Source: Branchiostoma belcheri
Taxonomy: Eukaryota; Chordata; Leptocardii; Amphioxiformes; Branchiostomatidae
Reading direction: 5' to 3'
Length of the DNA stretch: 64,000 nt
Assembly: GCF_001625305.1 (NCBI RefSeq)
Contig: NW_017802436.1
Coordinates: 611,613 to 675,612 of the forward strand
Shown here piece after piece: positions 39,826-50,054 of this stretch (the stretch's first letter is position 1; the number at the start of each line of letters is the position of its first letter). Below the pieces are notes generated by a model. The model was not told the DNA's origin and made no database searches. It saw only the letters and a list, made by a program, of their open reading frames with translations. The translations under genes and the position numbers were made by a program.

Positions 39826-42800
39826 GTGTTTGTGTGTGGTTTAGCGTAACTAGAAAAGCTGTGGTTGGATTGGGATCAAACTTGTTTTAATGTTACAGTA
39901 TTTACCGTTTTCCCAGGTTCAGTCCGGTTCCCTGTCCGCCCAGGGCCAGGCTGAGGAGAGCGTGGTCCTGATGTTTTTGTGTGTTTTACTGTCCCCAGGT
40001 TCAGTCTGGTTCGCTGTCCGCCCAGGGCCAGGCTGAGGAGAGTGTGGTGCTGATGTTTTTGTGTGTTTTCTGGTCCCCAGGTGCAGTCCGGTTCCCTGTC
40101 TGCCCAGGGCCAGGCAGAGGAGAGCGTGGTGCTGATGGTTCACGGTGTCCAGCCGGCCGGAGCCGAGATCCGCGTCGATTTGGTGCAGATCCTGCAGCAC
40201 AGACTGGACGACGCAACGCTCGACGTCATCAGCCTCATGCTCGCCAGGTCCGGTTGGGTTTGGTTCGGTTTATTGAGATCTCCATTAGTGAATACTGGTA
40301 CAACAGCTAAATCAGTAGAGTGTTCGCTTTGTAACCGGGAGGTCGTGAGTTAAAACCCCAGGCTTTAAAAGACTTTAAAAATGGTACATACTGCTTTCTC
40401 TGCTTAGCACAATTATGAGAATGAGAATCAAAGAGTTTGGGAAGGTCAACATACAAATTACAACAGTACCAGTGGGCTATCCCCTGCTGTAGTGCTTGAA
40501 AACAGGGTGGCCCATGGGCTACAAAATAGATGGGCACTGACATGTGACCATGCTAATGGTTGCAGGAGGGCTTTAACTTTTCTTTCTAACCATAAAGAGA
40601 GTGGCTGATTTTGTCCTCCTGCAGTGCTTGCACAACTGTGTCGCCCAAGGGATATGAAACGGAGATGGGTGCCCCCATATGTGGGAGGGCTTTAAATTCA
40701 TTAACTAACTAACCATAAAGAGAGTGGCTGATTTTTGTCCTTCTGTGGTAGGAACCCGATGTGCCGACTGTCTCCGGCGGACGTCCTGTTCATCCAGCCT
40801 CCGTCGGAGCTGCCCACCCACACCCTTCGCCTGGCCGTTCCCGCTCAACTCTCCTCACACATACAAGGTACGTTTGTTTCGCATAACCGGTAAACCACCT
40901 GATTAGGCACCAGTTTTGTACAGTCATGTAAGAGCTGTACAAGCTGCGTAAGACCGAACTGTAAGGTTTGAACCACTCACACTGGGAAGCTGCCAACCCA
41001 CAGCCTTCGCCTGGCTGTACCCGCACAACTATCCTCACACATACAAGGTTGGTTTGTTGTTTTTGTTTGTTTCACATACTGTAATTCATTTTATGCAAAA
41101 TTTCACAGTCTGAGAAAAGTTGACATGTTCACGGAACTAATTATTATGTTCATGGTGGCAACAGGTGCAGGCAAAAGAAAGTTCAGTTATTTGTTAACTG
41201 TAAATGATAAGTTCATGGTACAGATTAAGTGACAGTGAAAACAGTGAACTTTCAAAGTACCCTGAAAAAATCAGGAATTACAGTAACCAGTAAACCACCT
41301 TTTTAGGCGTACTATGTTCAATATGCATTGCCATACATTGTACCATGTGCAATAAAGTTTCTCTTCTTCTTCTTCCAAGCCGTGGACTTCTACCTGAAGC
41401 AGAACCTTCTGCAGTTTCTCCACAACCCAAAGTTTAGCGACAGTGTCCACTTCCAGGACGTGGACCGGAAAAACGTGCCCCAAACCGACCAGGACGTGTT
41501 CCTGTACAACCGCCCGCAAGAGTCCGGCGGGAAAGGGATTGCCTGTATCATCCTCGGGCACGTCGACAGCGAAGGGAACTACATCCAGCCTCCTCCTGCC
41601 CCGAAGGTTTGTTTGTTTGTTTATGCTTAGGTCACATTTCCAAATCGGGGCCTGGCCGGGCTGTTTGTATGAACGAAATACTAACAATTCATATCAAGAA
41701 TATACTGAAATAGTGCCCATGATTATTATCGAAAACTTTTTTGTGTTTCCTTGTCTTTTATACCATACTTTTTGTTTCATAAGATTGCCCGGCCGGGCCC
41801 CGATTTGGAAATGTGACCTCAGCATTAAGGAATCTCCAATTAGTGATGATACAACACTACTATTCCTGGAGTCCTCTTACATACATGAAATACAACGTTA
41901 TACCATTAACAACTATTTACATCACTTCAGAAATCTACAAACTTTAAGGTATATTCAAAACGTTTACCACCATGAGTTAATTGGTGTGTTTGTGTTTAGG
42001 TGTCCGTCGAAGCCTACAAGGTCGCCATGACCTGGTCCAACTTCAAGCCGCTGATCGAGACGCACCGACTCGAAGCCGGTTGTTGCAGCTCTCCGGACGG
42101 CGGCGCGATTCTGCAGTTCCACATCTGGGAGCGGGGAGACATCGACTTTCCTCAGCTGGCAGAGAAGATCGGGCAGGCGCTGCAGCACGCGCTCTGCGAC
42201 GTCATCACCGAGTACTACATGCTGACCGCGCCGATCGCAGAGCTGGAGGAGGATGGAGAGGAGGAGGAGGATCTTATGGATGAGGAGTTGATGATGGAAG
42301 GAGACGTTTCGTCCGCGGATGGAAGACAACTCTCGGAGGAGAGTGCGGAAGGAATCGAACCATTATCAGAGTCGACACAGCAGGCAAACCTGACGTGGAA
42401 GGAAAGGGAGATAGCCAGAAGGAAGGAGGAGGACCACAAGAGCCTGCTGTGGAAGCTACAGTCTGGTTCAGAAGGGGTGCTCCACACCATGTACATGGGG
42501 AGGGTACAGAGGTGGTTCGACTTCATGTACGGCATTAACAGCCCTTCGGTGGTCCGCGACACGCAGTCCGTGGACTCTCGCTACGCCATCCCCATCCTTC
42601 TGCGGGAACTCTGCGATCTGGTCCACCTCCTTGCAAAGGACAACACCTTACGGGTGTTCAAACACTGCCAGGAGCAGAACTACACCCTCCTGAAGGTTTT
42701 GTTTATTTGTTTATTTGAAGGATCTCCATTAGTATACGCTTATACTCACTATTCTTCCTTGAGTCTTAAAAACATATTACAAACTTATAACACAAACGTA

Positions 42801-45800
42801 TATACACTTGCTTGTTGCCACACATAAAATACAACAACCTGTAACTATTACTTAACTTAACCTATCCTATTCTATATACAACAAAGTAATGAGGTAAGAG
42901 ATTGTTTGAGGGGTCAGAGGTCAATGCAATAAATAATACATACAAGTTATATATTTACATTTAAAAATCATTATGCCAATGCTGCAGGGGTCTGTTTGTG
43001 TTTTTAACCTGTCCTTGACGTGTTTTTTGAAGGTTCCCAAAGGCCCGCCCAAGTCTGAGGAGGTGTGCCACGCTCCCGGGTTGGCTGACAACTACATCCT
43101 GCTAGCGCGCAGTCTGCGACAGTGGAGGGAGTGCATGGACGTGAAGTACGGGGACTTGGGAGCAGATGAGGAGAAGCCGCTGCCTCCTGTTTCGTACAAA
43201 GGTGTGCAGAAGTTCAAGGCCCAGGAGAGGAAGGGTCAGGAGAAGGTATAGCATTTTTGGTTTATTTATTTCCATTTCAAACACACTACAATAACAACAC
43301 AATTATAGGGTATAGAATTTTCTTCTTACACAACCAGTAAGGTTCTCACCTGCATGGTTACATTTCTGGTTGTGTAAGAAGAAAATTCTATACCCTAAGT
43401 ATCTTCCAACCTGATGAGATTATTTATGGAACACAATTATAATACAGTACACAATGCCATTACTTCGCAGCCATTAAGGCTGAATCGTGTCCAGTGGTTA
43501 GCGATCCTGCCTCTGGACTAAGAGGTTGGGAGTCCCGGCTGTTTTTGCTCACCCGACATGCACGCTACTGTTTAGAGTCGCAGTCCTTATTAAGACGGTA
43601 TGTTAAGCTGTGGTCCACTGTTCATTGTGCTCGAAAAAGAGCTAGGGGAATTGGTAAAATGAACCTATAAATACTGTACATAGCGTCTGTCTTCTCTGTC
43701 ACGACCAGTGGAAGATTAGCTCTTCAAGATCACTTTCACTTTCTGACACTACCCCAGGTAGCAGAAGCGGCGGGGCCGTCGCCCCGGCAACGGCTGATGA
43801 TCGTGGAGATCCGGGACACGCAGATCACGACGTACCAGTACAACTGGGCAGGCGACCTGAGCGTGACCTTACGGCAGCAGCTGGCGCAGCTCAGCCAGTG
43901 GCACAACGCACGCTCCCACCTGCTGCAGTCCCTACTGGTACAGAAGTTGGGCCTCTTCCACCACCATCCTTACCAGGTCAGGGTTAGAGCTACTTATAGA
44001 AAATGTCAAAATAGCTATTAATAGATTAATCAAGTAATGCACACATGCTTTTTAGGTTTCACCATTGACGAAAAACCAAGGTCAGAGTTAGTAGATTCAT
44101 ACATGTACATATGTTTGTTTTATCCTGTAATTACTTTCTGTACGTTTTGCCATATTGTGTATTATAATGTATGGTTTCAATGTGTTCTGTGTCTAGGGCC
44201 CCACCGCTTAGCAGTCACAGTTTTATCACTGAGTGGGCTACCCTGGCTAAAGAAAAATAGGAAAAAAGGAAAAATAAAAATACCCACCCGCAGTCTACAT
44301 TTTGCAGACCCTGAGACAATTTCAATACAGCAGAAGATAAATTAATATGCAACCTGCAATTTTGCAGACTGAAAAAATCAGGCTTGGGGTTCACTGGTGT
44401 TTAAGAGCTGTTGTGTAGTACAGAAACCGCAATTCAGCACTGGAGCTGCAAGGGCTTTTTAAACTGCATAAACCATTCTCTCTTCTCTCTCATTGTGGCA
44501 TCGGAGACACAAGGCTTAAGAGTGTTGTGCCCTTGGGAAAGGCGCTTTACAGTCGACTTCCCCACCTGTGCAGTGGAGTGCCGCCCACCGAGCCTCTTTG
44601 GCTTGTCTGTCTAAGTGTGTGCCCAAAGCACACTACGAATTTGGTGATGTGTCAACATCTGCATATTTGTCACTGAGAGCTGTGAATATTATTCTTCTCC
44701 TTCAGGTGGAGAATGCTGCCAACCCGTTCCTGCGGTACTCTCAGGACGCCGACCTCCTGGTGAAGTGTTCCGCGCCGCCCGTTAAAGAGCTGCAGGCCCG
44801 CGCCGCGCAGGGGTTCCGGGGGAGCGTGCTGTTCCACCCGGCCCTGCGGAAGTTCGACCAGTGTCTGCGGGATGTACACCTGCGCTGCCCCATGCACCAG
44901 GTAAGGCAAACCCAAAACCTCGCTTCTTCCCTCCTGCAATAGACAAACACACTGAACCAGACAAACCCAACACCAAGCTTCTTCTCTCCTGCAATAGACA
45001 AACAAGTCACTCTTATCATTGTGAACTAATACTTACTTCAAGAAATATGAGTGGTGTACAACTGTACATCATATCATGAAAAAAAAATCATGCAACTTTA
45101 TGGCTCTCTCCTACCCATTACAAATACGTAGAAATGGCCAGTACTACAGATAAAGAACAAAGTCCCCCACCTTGTACAGTAGGTATGTGCACATCTGTGA
45201 TCTCTCCATACTGCTCAAAAGTTTTTCTGAGATCTTCCTTGCTACACTGTGGAACTTACAGCAAGATGTCTTTTCTATAATAGTACATGACAACATGGAT
45301 ACAAATACACATTAGAAATCATGAGCAGGGCATGAAATTAATTTTTGCGAATAGGTGCACTGGTGCACCCAATTTTTCACCCAACCTAAAAGAATTGGGT
45401 GAAATTTCTGGTTGCACCGGATTTGGTGCACCGATGTGCCAACATCTGCACATTTGCCACCAAGAGCCATACAAATTTTTTCATTGTTATTCATTCAGGC
45501 GCCGTACGCCGGGCACCCCAACCCCGTGTTCCGGCACGGTATCCAGGCCCAGGAGGCACGGAACATCGAGTGGGGGGAGTACGACACGATCCACAAGCTG
45601 AAGAGCCTGTACCTGATGTGGCAGCATCGCAGCGGCCAGGTCAACGTCCCCATCCCGGACGATCTTATCGACCTGATGAAGATGCAGTCCCGACTCGTGC
45701 ACTACTGCACCACTCCGCTGCTCTACCACCCGTTCTGGCTCGACCAGGAGAACGGGAAGGTTGTTTTTTTATTTGTTTATTTTATTTATTTATGAAGATT

Positions 45801-48800
45801 TACTACATTTGTGGAAGGATTGACATAACAGGTGAATGTCACCTCTTTGGGATGTCAAACCTGAGACCAGACTGTAAGGCTTGAACCACTCACACCGGGA
45901 AGGTCCACTACTTATTTCGATAAGTGCGGTGGGTTCTTTAACGTGTGTGGGGTATGGCTCTCCCAAAACATGGGACCTCCATTTAACGTCCTATCCATCT
46001 GCCCACCGAAGTGCAAATGGATATATATATATACAGGCTGGCCAACTGAAAGATCTGCTTGGAGATTATGTAATCAATACTAATATTTAATATATTTTGT
46101 TTTTTTATACAAGGCAAGTAACGGGCGGGTTGCTAGGAAAGCCACGCCTAGCGACGACGCGTGGCTGGTGGACCTCTCTTCGTCCTTCCTTCAGCAGTAC
46201 ATCCAGTACCTGCAGTCTCTCGGCTTCGTGCTGGTCCAAACCCGCCCGCCCTCCCCGCGTCGCATGGCACGGATGCAGCGCCACAGCAAGTAAATGAATG
46301 AGACTTTATTTTCGTGTCGTGCGCTTTCCCGCGCCCAGCCCGTGTGGGCTTATACGACACCTATTTAATGAATTATACATAAACAAAAGAGAATCAAAGG
46401 TACAGATAACAGAATCCAAACGAAATATGAACACAAATAAAGGTAGACTATATACAATAATAGTGAACAAAGTGAACTCATAACAGATCAAAAATGCAAA
46501 TAAACAAATCTGTACATAATGAACCAAGATCTCACAAAATAAATACAAGTACATAAGGTAAATCAAACATAATAAGAGAAAACAAACGTGCAGAAAAAGT
46601 GACAACAGTTGATGTGTTATGAATACAGGTATCACGCTCCGTCAGAGAGCGGCATAGAAAAGACCACCACTCACCACCTACAGCGAACCATCCCCGGTGG
46701 TGTGTTGTTCATGGAGCTCAGTCTGCACTCACAGTTCTTCACTGTCAGGCAGTTTGCGCTGGAGAGTCATCGCCTGGGCCTGCCTGTCAACTCTCACCTC
46801 GCTGTGGTCTTCACTGATGAGTGTGACAAGTATAAGGTAGGACAGATCACTCGCCATTTCTAATAATAATATATGTTGCCTAGTTGATAGCCTGATTAAA
46901 TCGCTTTTGCCGGCCGCCCAACATCCAGCCGGCCCCCGGGTGGCGGACTATGTAGTGAGCCCCCTGGAGCTTGGGTTACATAGGCTACCTAGTTGACAAG
47001 TCCCCAAATTCATTCAATCATTCATTTACTACTACTACTAATACTAGTACTACTTCATCCTCTACATGTACTTGTAGAGGAAGAGAGAATAATTTTCACC
47101 TACAATGTACCTTTCAGTTTGTGTACATGAGTGTGTGTGCTGTGCTGTGTGCGTGTGTGTTTATGTTTGTGTGTGTGGGTGCATGCGTGTGTGTGATGTG
47201 CATTTGACATGAATAAAATTACAGTAAACCATGATTTTCTTTCTTCCCAGGACCTGAAACATCTGCACTCCTTCTCCCATGACTTCCATCTTCGCTGTGC
47301 TGCCCTGTACATGAGCGGCCGGCAGCTCATCTTCCCACAGTGCTACGACCTCAGCACATTCCTGGCCGGCGTCGTCAACTTCTTCAGCCGGCCGCCACGC
47401 TTCTCTCAGAACCACATCCTCTCAGGTGAGCTTTCTTTAAGAAGGTTAATGTTGGGACACTGCTTGGCTGGCCAGAAAAGTTGTTGAGACTCTAATCCAC
47501 AGGGGTATGGACTTGCTGTGCCCAAGAGGCAAATGGCAGGCTGCCATCAAGCCCCAGCATCAGAGTGCAAGCATGTCTAACCCTCGGTTACAGGGAACAA
47601 CAGGACTGTGATAAACTGGATGGAGAGAGAGTTAGGTGGTCTTGTGGTTAGAGTTGTTCTAAAGGTTCTGGGATTGAATCCCTAGCACAATACTGTGCCT
47701 TTGGGAAAGGCATTTTACACACTCAACTCAGGCTAAAATAGCCTGCAATATGGCATTGTATAGGTTTGGTGATGTGCTTCTTTAAAACAAAAATTTACCG
47801 AGGATAGATGCAGTATACATGTACATGTACATAAAGCAGCCTGTAAAATGTGTTCAGTCTGAATGGAAATTTTTTTTTTTTTTTCACCCAGACACCATTA
47901 CTGAAGACTGCCCCAAGCTGGAGGCGAGTCAGCTGTTTAGCTACACCCTGGAGCATGCAGACAGCTACGGGTTCAAGTCGCTGGCCATGAGCGGGCCAAC
48001 GGGCGACATGACACAGGAACAGGACTTCGCTCTCATCACACTCAGTACAGGTGAAGTTTCTGTTTTGTGTTTCTTTTCTTGAGAGATTTCTTCAAAATTC
48101 AGTATGCACCCAGGTAATCAGGTACACAGGAAGACATACAAGCAACTGGAAGTATTGTTTTCAGCATACCTGCACTGGTGCAGGCTAGAAGGTCTTTTTC
48201 CACTCCTTGCAGAGCGTACATGCAGGATAATCCTGAAAAGATGCTGATGATGAAGCTAATTATAATTTGTGCCGCAAAATTGCAATTGACTTGAGATATA
48301 ACTTGAACAAATATCATATAGACTTCTTACATTGCATACTTAATTCCAACAGGCACCACACTACATCCGGAAGTTGCCAAGCAAGAAGCTAATTATGGTG
48401 TATTTGTGTTAAGTTTCAGGACCGGTGTAGAATTGACTCGAGATGTAACTGAAATGAATATCTTATAACTTTCCTACATGTCATTCCAACAGGTGCCACG
48501 CCACATCCAGAAGTTGCCAACCTGCCCATGAACGACTTTGACGTCAGCCTGTTCGTCGTTCGCCAGAAGGACCCAGCAAAACCGCCCGCCACCTCCTCGG
48601 TCCTAACCCTGCAGTACTACGTCATCCTGACCAGCCGGCGCGACATGTTCCCGCGTCTGACCGTGGATGAGAAGATCGCGTTCCGCACTCGGGCCGGGCG
48701 CGCCGGCGGCCACCACTTCGGCCGCCCGGAGGACGACATGCCCCCCTGGCTACAGCTGCTCCTCTCCGAGTCCGTCACCGCGCGCCAGAAAATCTCCGGG

Positions 48801-49346
48801 ACGATCGACGACGCGCAGCTTCACTGCCGGCGCGACCAGCTCTGGAACCGCCTGCAGTTTGAGAAACCAGCGGAGAGCGAGGAGAGGAAAGGGCGGCGCA
48901 GCGAGAGCGACGAGAAATCCCGCCGCGAATCGCTCGGGAACGCCAAACTCAGCTTTGACGAGTTCCAGGAGCTGATGAGTTTGGTGGTGTCGCGAGCGCT
49001 GACCGACATGGACCCGTCGCTCACGACGCTGCTCAGCATGGGCACAGCGTGGTACCAGGGGCTTCTCCGGGTGCTTCAGAGCCGCTTCCCCGCAAAAAGT
49101 CGCCACTTCAGCAGCCCAGACACTCACCATCACTACCTGGCCGTGCTCAGTAACCACGAGGATAACTTCATCCTACTCCACATGAACACGCAGACGCGAT
49201 TCGCCGAGCTTAGCGCCGTGTTCCGGGTCGAGAATCAGCAGAGTCTGGCGACGAACGGAGACGGCTCGCCCGCGTCAGACTTACAGCGCCACCTAGAGGC
49301 TGTCGTTAACGCTGCAGCCTTCCACCTGTGGTCCAGCCTGTTGTAA
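22641..49346 (+). CDS. SZT2: KICSTOR complex subunit SZT2
   Basis: Giant scaffold that with KPTN, ITFG2 and KICS2 places GATOR1 on lysosomes so that mTORC1 is shut off when nutrients are low. There are 32 exons: 22641-22682, 23057-23206, 24845-24925, 25727-25868, 26252-26427, 26744-27069, 27747-27879, 28232-28417, 28838-29578, 30275-30476, 31203-33921, 34233-34418, 34832-34994, 35218-35295, 35571-35756, 36112-37566, 38057-38240, 38690-38934, 39371-39601, 40081-40247, 40752-40867, 41380-41606, 42000-42695, 43033-43245, 43758-43976, 44706-44900, 45499-45759, 46114-46289, 46629-46836, 47251-47425, 47892-48050, 48493-49346. The sum is 11292 nt, i.e. 3763 residues (human about 3400). Seen: [20 protein letters not shown] at the N-terminus, a VWA-like [11 protein letters not shown] (DxSxS) with [25 protein letters not shown], and acidic linkers in the large exon. 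All phases agree; exon 6 needs a GC donor. Confidence 0.96.
22790..22990 (+). pseudogene. Non-LTR retrotransposon C-terminal remnant
   Basis: A frame with stops reads FFPRTIAE then [18 protein letters not shown], the usual tail of reverse-transcriptase ORFs (WNSLPPSVV..SLDSFK). In SZT2 intron 1. A relative is at 26425-26610, and an inverted piece at 35757-35840. Confidence 0.65.
23340..23580. repeat. Family B inverted dimer
   Basis: A minus copy (CACCTAGAGCTTTCGACCAG.. to about 23463) abuts a plus copy (GGAAGACCAGAGTGACTGG..). The outer ends are AAAACTTTTGATCCAACACA and TGTGTTGGATCTAAAGTTTT. In SZT2 intron 2. Confidence 0.85.
24092..24127 (+). other. Candidate 36-nt cassette exon of SZT2
   Basis: A stretch with a good acceptor (AATTCCTTCAG) and donor (GTAAGC) encodes 12 in-frame residues, [12 protein letters not shown]. 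It sits between phase-0 exons 2 and 3, so inclusion keeps the frame. It is not present in the vertebrate protein as I recall it, so it is either an optional exon or chance. Confidence 0.4.
25035..25185. mobile_element. Hairpin MITE, TAGTCTGGTTACC ends
   Basis: TGTAGTCTGGTTACC..GGTCGGCTTCGGGGGTGT..TCCGGCC is mirrored by GGCCGGAACACCCCCGAAGCC..GGTAACCAGACTA. About 150 bp, GC-rich arms, in an SZT2 intron. The ends resemble those of 55025-55125 (GCCTGGTTACCAGAC). Confidence 0.85.
25443..25726 (+). pseudogene. Two partial upstream copies of SZT2 exon 4
   Basis: The acceptor plus the first ~80 bp of exon 4 ([20 protein letters not shown] to DGC) occurs three times, starting at 25444, 25582 and 25727. 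Only the third continues into the rest of the exon and a proper donor. Copies 1 and 2 end in ACTAAAGTTTG and have no good donor. The repeat unit (about 138-145 bp) includes intron sequence with AGCTGTATGTAC. Confidence 0.9.
26114..26192 (+). repeat. Dispersed ~80-bp repeat, copy 2
   Basis: Matches 145-222 (T-run, GGAAAC, AAAATTCATGCG, TATAATCAAATCAACATGGC). Confidence 0.6.
26428..26615 (+). pseudogene. Non-LTR retrotransposon C-terminal remnant
   Basis: Reads [20 protein letters not shown], the typical end of a LINE reverse-transcriptase ORF, followed by GGTTTGGTGTAATGTAGC and GAGTGCCTGCGAAG, shared with 22920-22975. It directly follows the exon 5 donor of SZT2. Confidence 0.75.
27255..27350 (+). 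pseudogene. Partial copy of the 3' end of SZT2 exon 6
   Basis: GGAGATGATGGAGTCTCTGT..CAGCTGCGAAGCTCCACGATC..CAGCTTGGATCTGCGTACAGG repeats the last ~75 bp of exon 6 (26988-27069) with a small internal deletion, and keeps the same GCCAGTGTTTGA after the exon end. Confidence 0.85.
27395..27665. repeat. Family B inverted pair
   Basis: A near-complete minus copy (27400-27555, with GAGCTTTCGACCAGTCACTC) followed by a plus copy (27570-27660, with GACCAGAGTGACTGGTCAAA and TGTGTTGGACCAAAAGTTTT). In SZT2 intron 6. Confidence 0.85.
28430..28665 (+). repeat. Dispersed repeat 'GTCACCATGGTAACTGG', copy 2
   Basis: TTCACCAAAGGAAAACGTAT, CCAAACACTAACCTCTGACC, GTCACCATGGTAACTGGTGT, AGTAACAGAGCAGCCAT. Same family as 5180-5420 and 54045-54325. 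Confidence 0.75.
29602..29760. mobile_element. MITE with TAGCCTCCRTAGCA ends, copy 2
   Basis: TTAGCCTCCGTAGCAGGCTG at left and GCTATGGAGGCTAG at right. Inverted relative of 10240-10441. In an SZT2 intron. Confidence 0.85.
30025..30150 (-). repeat. Family D element
   Basis: On the minus strand: GGTGTCTGATAGACATC hairpin, GAAACGTAAG, then CTGGTTGTGTAAGAAGAAAA and CATCCAACCTGATGAAATTA. The tail is shared with family C elements, while the hairpin sequence differs. Confidence 0.7.
30505..30818. mobile_element. TIR element, GGGCTTGAAAT ends
   Basis: CAGGGCTTGAAATTCATTTT at left and AGTATTTCAAGCCTTGCAG at right are inverted. The interior is rich in GGTGCACC-type palindromes (TTTGGGTGCACCA). A fragment is at 45328-45425. 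Non-coding, probably a non-autonomous DNA transposon. Confidence 0.7.
35059..35078. other. Assembly gap (20 N)
   Basis: A run of 20 N within a T-rich low-complexity stretch of the SZT2 intron between 34994 and 35218. The flanks are degenerate (ATTTTTTT)-like repeats, so the true length here is unknown. Confidence 1.
35335..35470 (+). repeat. Dispersed repeat 'TTTTTTGCCCTGCRGTGGC', copy 1
   Basis: Shares GTCATAGACCC, TTTTTTTTGCCCTGCAGTGG, ATAGTTACTTC and TCCGCATTTGTTG in order with 53818-53940. Same orientation. Not assigned to a family. Confidence 0.65.
35850..36035 (+). repeat. Family C element, copy 2
   Basis: Flanked at left by an inverted tail piece (ACACAACCAAGTCTTTTATTC). Then CTGAGGA, hairpin GGTGAC..GTCACC lengthened by GACAGT, TAATGTCGGCTG, TTGGTTGTATAAAAA, and CCTCATGAAACTATTCAC. 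Directly after SZT2 exon 15. Confidence 0.75.
36331..36840 (+). repeat. In-frame 30-bp coding minisatellite in SZT2 exon 16
   Basis: Seventeen tandem 10-residue units of consensus [10 protein letters not shown] inside exon 16, 510 bp in total. Variation is mainly at the S/T/I and A/T positions. Each unit carries an SP. The long frame on the opposite strand (36824-36288) is its shadow. Confidence 0.97.
37905..38010 (+). repeat. Family A element, best-preserved core
   Basis: CAGTCACTGACGA (CTGACGA 37916-37922), perfect hairpin AGCTAGT/ACTAGCT, GAAACGTC (from 37942), TGACCATTTCC, then CCAGTTGCTTGAGTAACTGC. In SZT2 intron 16. Confidence 0.85.
38293..38365. mobile_element. Short hairpin element
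   Basis: AGCCAGGGTGCCATCCGATT and AATCGGATGGCACCCAGGCT form ~20-bp inverted arms about 30 bp apart. In an SZT2 intron. Confidence 0.8.
38515..38660 (+). repeat. Family C element, copy 3
   Basis: CCGAGGA, hairpin GGTGACAGACGGTCACC, GAAACGTCGGCTG, TGAATAAAACACCTGGTTGT, then CTTACCAACCTGATGAAACT. Immediately upstream of SZT2 exon 18. Confidence 0.8.
39655..39695 (+). pseudogene. Partial copy of the end of SZT2 exon 19
   Basis: ACATCCGGGAGTACCAACAG and GCTGTGGAGAAGGACAC repeat codons for [10 protein letters not shown] of exon 19 (ending 39601), about 110 bp downstream, then run into a TG repeat. Confidence 0.75.
39700..39838 (+). repeat. (TG)n microsatellite
   Basis: Interrupted TG/TATG/TTTG dinucleotide array of about 140 bp in SZT2 intron 19. 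Confidence 0.95.
39917..40080 (+). pseudogene. Two partial upstream copies of SZT2 exon 20
   Basis: The acceptor plus the first 54 bp of exon 20 ([18 protein letters not shown]) occurs three times, at 39917, 40000 and 40081. Copies 1 and 2 pass directly into TTTTTGTGTGTTTT intron sequence. Only copy 3 continues as a complete exon. The unit is about 82 bp. Confidence 0.9.
40983..41048 (+). pseudogene. Partial copy of the end of SZT2 exon 21
   Basis: GAAGCTGCCAACCCACAGCC..TCGCCTGGCTGTACCCGCAC..TCCTCACACATACAAGGT repeats the last ~60 bp and donor of exon 21 (40807-40867). It is collinear but diverged by several substitutions. It has no acceptor in phase. Confidence 0.85.
41080..41286. mobile_element. 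TIR element, TACTGTAATTC ends
   Basis: ATACTGTAATTCATTTTATG at left and AGGAATTACAGTA at right. Inside it is GTGACAGTGAAAACAGTGAA, as in 11560-11648. In an SZT2 intron. Confidence 0.75.
41630..41823. mobile_element. TIR element, GAGGTCACATTTCCAAATCG-type ends
   Basis: TAGGTCACATTTCCAAATCG GGGCCTGGCCGGGC at left mirrors GCCCGGCCGGGCCCCGATTT GGAAATGTGACCT at right, with 33-bp arms. About 190 bp in an SZT2 intron, no coding capacity. Confidence 0.88.
43310..43435. repeat. Foldback of the family C/D tail
   Basis: GGGTATAGAATTTTCTTCTT ACACAACCAG is followed by its inverse CTGGTTGTGTAAGAAGAAAA TTCTATACCC and then AAGTATCTTCCAACCTGATG. It is an inverted dimer of the tail shared by families C and D, without the hairpin core. 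Confidence 0.8.
43485..43620 (+). mobile_element. tRNA-like SINE fragment
   Basis: GTCCAGTGGTTAGCGATCC (A-box-like), CTAAGAGGTTGGGAGTCCC (weak B box), then sequence not matched elsewhere. Low-confidence SINE head in an SZT2 intron. Confidence 0.4.
44505..44600 (+). mobile_element. SINE body fragment
   Basis: TTGTGCCCTTGGGAAAGGCG CTTTACAGTCGACTTCCCCACCTG matches the body of the SINE at 18765-18935 (minus strand) and 47625-47790. Confidence 0.65.
47625..47790 (+). mobile_element. tRNA-derived SINE, copy 2
   Basis: GGTGGTCTTGTGGTTAGAG (A-box-like), GGGATTGAATCCC (B box), then TGTGCCTTTGGGAAAGGCAT TTTACACACTCAACTCA and GGTTTGGTGATGTGC. Plus strand, in an SZT2 intron. Confidence 0.75.
48350..48400 (+). 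pseudogene. Partial upstream copy of the start of SZT2 exon 32
   Basis: CCAACAGGCACCACACTACATCC-type sequence (acceptor plus ~27 bp) repeats the first codons of exon 32 ([10 protein letters not shown] at 48493), about 140 bp upstream. The intervening block with CATATAGACTTCTTACATTG is also duplicated. Confidence 0.8.
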
Positions 49347-50054
49347 AATCCTTAATTAACCATAAGCCTGCTGACTAGGTGTTTCTTGATCGACACCAAA
49401 AAAAACTGCTGACCCTTTTTTGGGTGGACCCCTGCAAGGGACATACATTTTACAAGCTGATCAACCTTGGTAAAAGTTATCTGCCAACTGCATCTGTAAC
49501 TACGATATGTGTAAGAAATCTGCTGTTTAAATGTACCCTGACCTGAAATGTAGAGTATCATCATTGACATAGATGTGTAAAGTGAAATTGTAGCAAAGTT
49601 GTGCCATGTCATACTACATGTAGTATTTCGCTTGGTAAAATGGACACTATTACTACATGATGGGTTCTCGATATTTCAACATAAAATGGAAGATAAAACT
49701 TATGCCAAAAGCTGTGACAAGTTGGAATAGAAATATATTCATTGTTGTGATACTGTAATAATGTACAGGCTGTATATATAGAGAGAGATATGGGTGGGTA
49801 ACAAGCTGCTTTATAATGTTATGTTCAACAGTTATTTTGCCATCATGTAAAATATACCTTAGTTTACTTGGGTCTAGATTACAAAATGTATAAAAGGTGT
49901 AATCATGTATGGAGAGAAATCTCCAAGATTGTATAAGGAAAGGTGAACATAATTACTTTGTAATTACCTTTATTGTTCTGTTTGTACAGAAAACATTCAA
50001 CTGTGAGCATTGAGATAATAGAGTCGCTTCCATGCATCAGCATTTTCTTATTAC

